A stretch of 64,000 bases of DNA from Arthrobacter sp. V1I7 (GTDB lineage: Bacteria > Actinomycetota > Actinomycetes > Actinomycetales > Micrococcaceae): contig NZ_JAUSYS010000001.1 of assembly GCF_030817015.1 (NCBI RefSeq), positions 3,658,001-3,722,000 on the forward strand. The letters run 5' to 3'. The notes beneath the pieces are model-generated. The model saw only the letters and a program-made list of their open reading frames with translations. It was not told where the DNA came from and did no database searches. A program made the translations under genes and the position numbers. How positions within the stretch are numbered: the first letter of the stretch is position 1; the number at the start of each line of letters is the position of its first letter. Positions 62,773 through 64,000 of this stretch are shown here, piece by piece.

Positions 62773-64000
62773 GCCACTGCCTCCGCGTTCAGCTGGGATT
62801 CGACGATTTCCTGGTAGGTGCTGGAGCTGTCCAGGAGTTCCTCGTGGGTGCCGCGGTCCACGATCCGGCCGTTGTCGAGCACCAGTATCTGGTCGGCGTC
62901 GGCGATGGTGGACACGCGCTGGCCGACGATGATGACTGTCGCGTCCGTGGTTTTTGCCTTCAGGGCGCGGCGGAGCCTGGCGTCGGTGGCGACGTCGAGG
63001 GCGGAGAACGAGTCATCAAACAGGAAGACCTTGGGTTCGGTGACGAGTGCCCGTGCGATACAGAGCCGTTGCCGCTGGCCGCCGGAGACGTTGGTGCCGC
63101 CCTGGGCGATGCGTGAACCGAGCCCGTTCTGCTTGTCCCGCACGAAGTCCGCGGCCTGGGCCACGGTCAGCGCCTCCCACAGGTCTTCGTCCGTGGCGTC
63201 GGGCTTGCCGAAGCGGAGGTTGTGCTCGATGGTCCCGGAGAACAGGTAGGGGCGTTGGGGCACCATGGCGACGCGCCGGGTGATGTCCGAGCGGTCAAGG
63301 TTGGTGACCGGGACGCCGTCGAGCAGTACTTCGCCCGAGGCGGCGTCGTAGAGGCGCGGCAGCAGGGCCAGCAGGCTGGTCTTGCCGGCGCCGGTGGAGC
63401 CGATGATGGCCACGGTCTGGCCGGGTTCGGCGGTGAAGCTGATGTCGCTCAGCACCGGCGCTTCGGCGCCGGGGTAGGCGAAGGACACGTTCCGGAACTC
63501 CACCCGGCCGGCCTTGTAGGCCGGGGCCACGGGGGTGAGCGGCTCGTGGATGGAGGGTTCGACGTCGAGCACCTCGCCGATGCGGTCCGCGCAAACCGAG
63601 GCGCGCGGAATCATCATCGCCATAAACGTGCCCATCATGACGGCCATCAGGATCTGCAGCAGGTACTGCAGGAACGCCGTCAAGGCTCCGACCTGCATGT
63701 CGCCGGCTTCGACCCGCTGGCCACCGAACCACAGCACGGCGGCGGTGGAGACGTGCAGGATCATCCCGATGGTGGGGAACATCAGCACGAACAAGGCGCC
63801 GATTTTCAGCGAAACATCGGTGAGTTCCTTGTTGGCCGCGCCGAAGCGTTCCGCTTCGTGCGGTTCGCGCACGAAGGCACGGACCACGCGGATGCCGATG
63901 ATCTGCTCGCGGAGGATCCCGTTGAGCCGGTCGATCTTCGTCTGCATGGAACGGAAGAGCGGCATCAGCCGGACCACGAGGTAACCCACGACCACCACCA
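62769..64000 (-). CDS. ABC exporter half-transporter, degenerate ATP site (partial)
   Basis: The 5' end lies beyond the window; about 410 residues are seen. They include the last membrane segments, Walker A IGSTGAGKTSLL, signature VSGGQRQRL and Walker B VFLFDDSFSALD. The residue after the Walker B Asp is Asp instead of the catalytic Glu, the known mark of the degenerate site in heterodimeric exporters. The partner gene downstream has the intact Glu. Confidence 0.9.
   Translation of the reverse strand, partial: VVVVGYLVVRLMPLFRSMQTKIDRLNGILREQIIGIRVVRAFVREPHEAERFGAANKELTDVSLKIGALFVLMFPTIGMILHVSTAAVLWFGGQRVEAGDMQVGALTAFLQYLLQILMAVMMGTFMAMMIPRASVCADRIGEVLDVEPSIHEPLTPVAPAYKAGRVEFRNVSFAYPGAEAPVLSDISFTAEPGQTVAIIGSTGAGKTSLLALLPRLYDAASGEVLLDGVPVTNLDRSDITRRVAMVPQRPYLFSGTIEHNLRFGKPDATDEDLWEALTVAQAADFVRDKQNGLGSRIAQGGTNVSGGQRQRLCIARALVTEPKVFLFDDSFSALDVATDARLRRALKAKTTDATVIIVGQRVSTIADADQILVLDNGRIVDRGTHEELLDSSSTYQEIVESQLNAEAVA

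Noticed and set aside
60736..62817. A 693-codon frame opposite the ABC exporter gene
   Set aside because: Shadow; the minus strand has all ABC motifs.

Overview
The window is chromosomal DNA from a high-GC Gram-positive actinobacterium, most like Arthrobacter/Pseudarthrobacter (Micrococcaceae). The reasons are the GC-rich codon use with many GTG starts, an Rpf-type muralytic factor with LysM, an MSMEG_6728-type protein, a DUF6318 lipoprotein, LplABC-type sugar uptake and GAF-type regulators. I saw no rRNA or tRNA genes, no complete insertion sequence, no prophage and no CRISPR array. The species assignment is inference.

Layout. 0.1-3.6 kb: a PadR regulator with a perfect operator-like palindrome, then a scrambled stretch with a dead hydrolase fragment, an NTF2-like protein, a second broken copy of the padR 3' end, and two tandem paralogous lipoproteins. 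3.7-12.8 kb: MscS channel, GH13 alpha-glucosidase, a winged-helix/X25 fusion, a cysteine-containing HTH regulator, and a GH15 glucoamylase/trehalase coupled to a small membrane protein. 12.9-19.2 kb: adenine deaminase, Rpf protein, a frameshifted MSMEG_6728 gene, an epimerase, DUF1622 and DUF2071. 19.3-19.7 kb: a decayed tyrosine integrase.

19.8-27.2 kb is a compact fructan/fructo-oligosaccharide locus: LacI regulator, two CUT1 permeases, a binding lipoprotein, cytoplasmic GH32 and fructokinase. It has a well-formed promoter with an overlapping operator, and a second operator-like site inside the first permease gene. 27.3-28.9 kb is a graveyard with a nonsense-riddled aldo/keto reductase and an OFA-transporter stub around an intact SDR. 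Next come a frameshifted tex gene and a large TM0106-type nuclease-helicase.

35.7-46.8 kb is a leftward catabolic cluster: MFS, 2-hydroxyacid dehydrogenase, TIM-barrel isomerase-like enzyme, DhaK-DhaL kinase, RpiB, 3-hydroxyacyl-CoA-type dehydrogenase, SDR, a 41-residue membrane protein, a second MFS and a TPI paralogue, with a GntR/FCD regulator at the far end. The kinase, TPI-like and RpiB enzymes match the known L-erythrulose to D-erythrose-4-phosphate module, so the substrate is probably a C4 polyol or an acid sugar that converges on L-erythrulose. An ATCCTATAGGA palindrome occurs three times here and looks like the GntR operator.

46.9-52.7 kb: an old-yellow-enzyme reductase, a butanediol-type dehydrogenase and an NTF2-FMO fusion, divergent from a GAF regulator. 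52.7-64 kb: two secreted proteins, a solitary Vsr nuclease, a TetR gene, an McrBC-type modification-dependent restriction pair, a thioesterase and a heterodimeric ABC exporter cut by the window end.

The least expected structure is a non-coding repeat family at two places (35.2-35.7 and 46.8-46.95 kb). A GGACATG core recurs every 29-34 bp, about three helical turns, and is interrupted by a 37-bp hairpin module that stretches the interval to 69-70 bp. It is not a CRISPR array and I do not recognise it as a described family.
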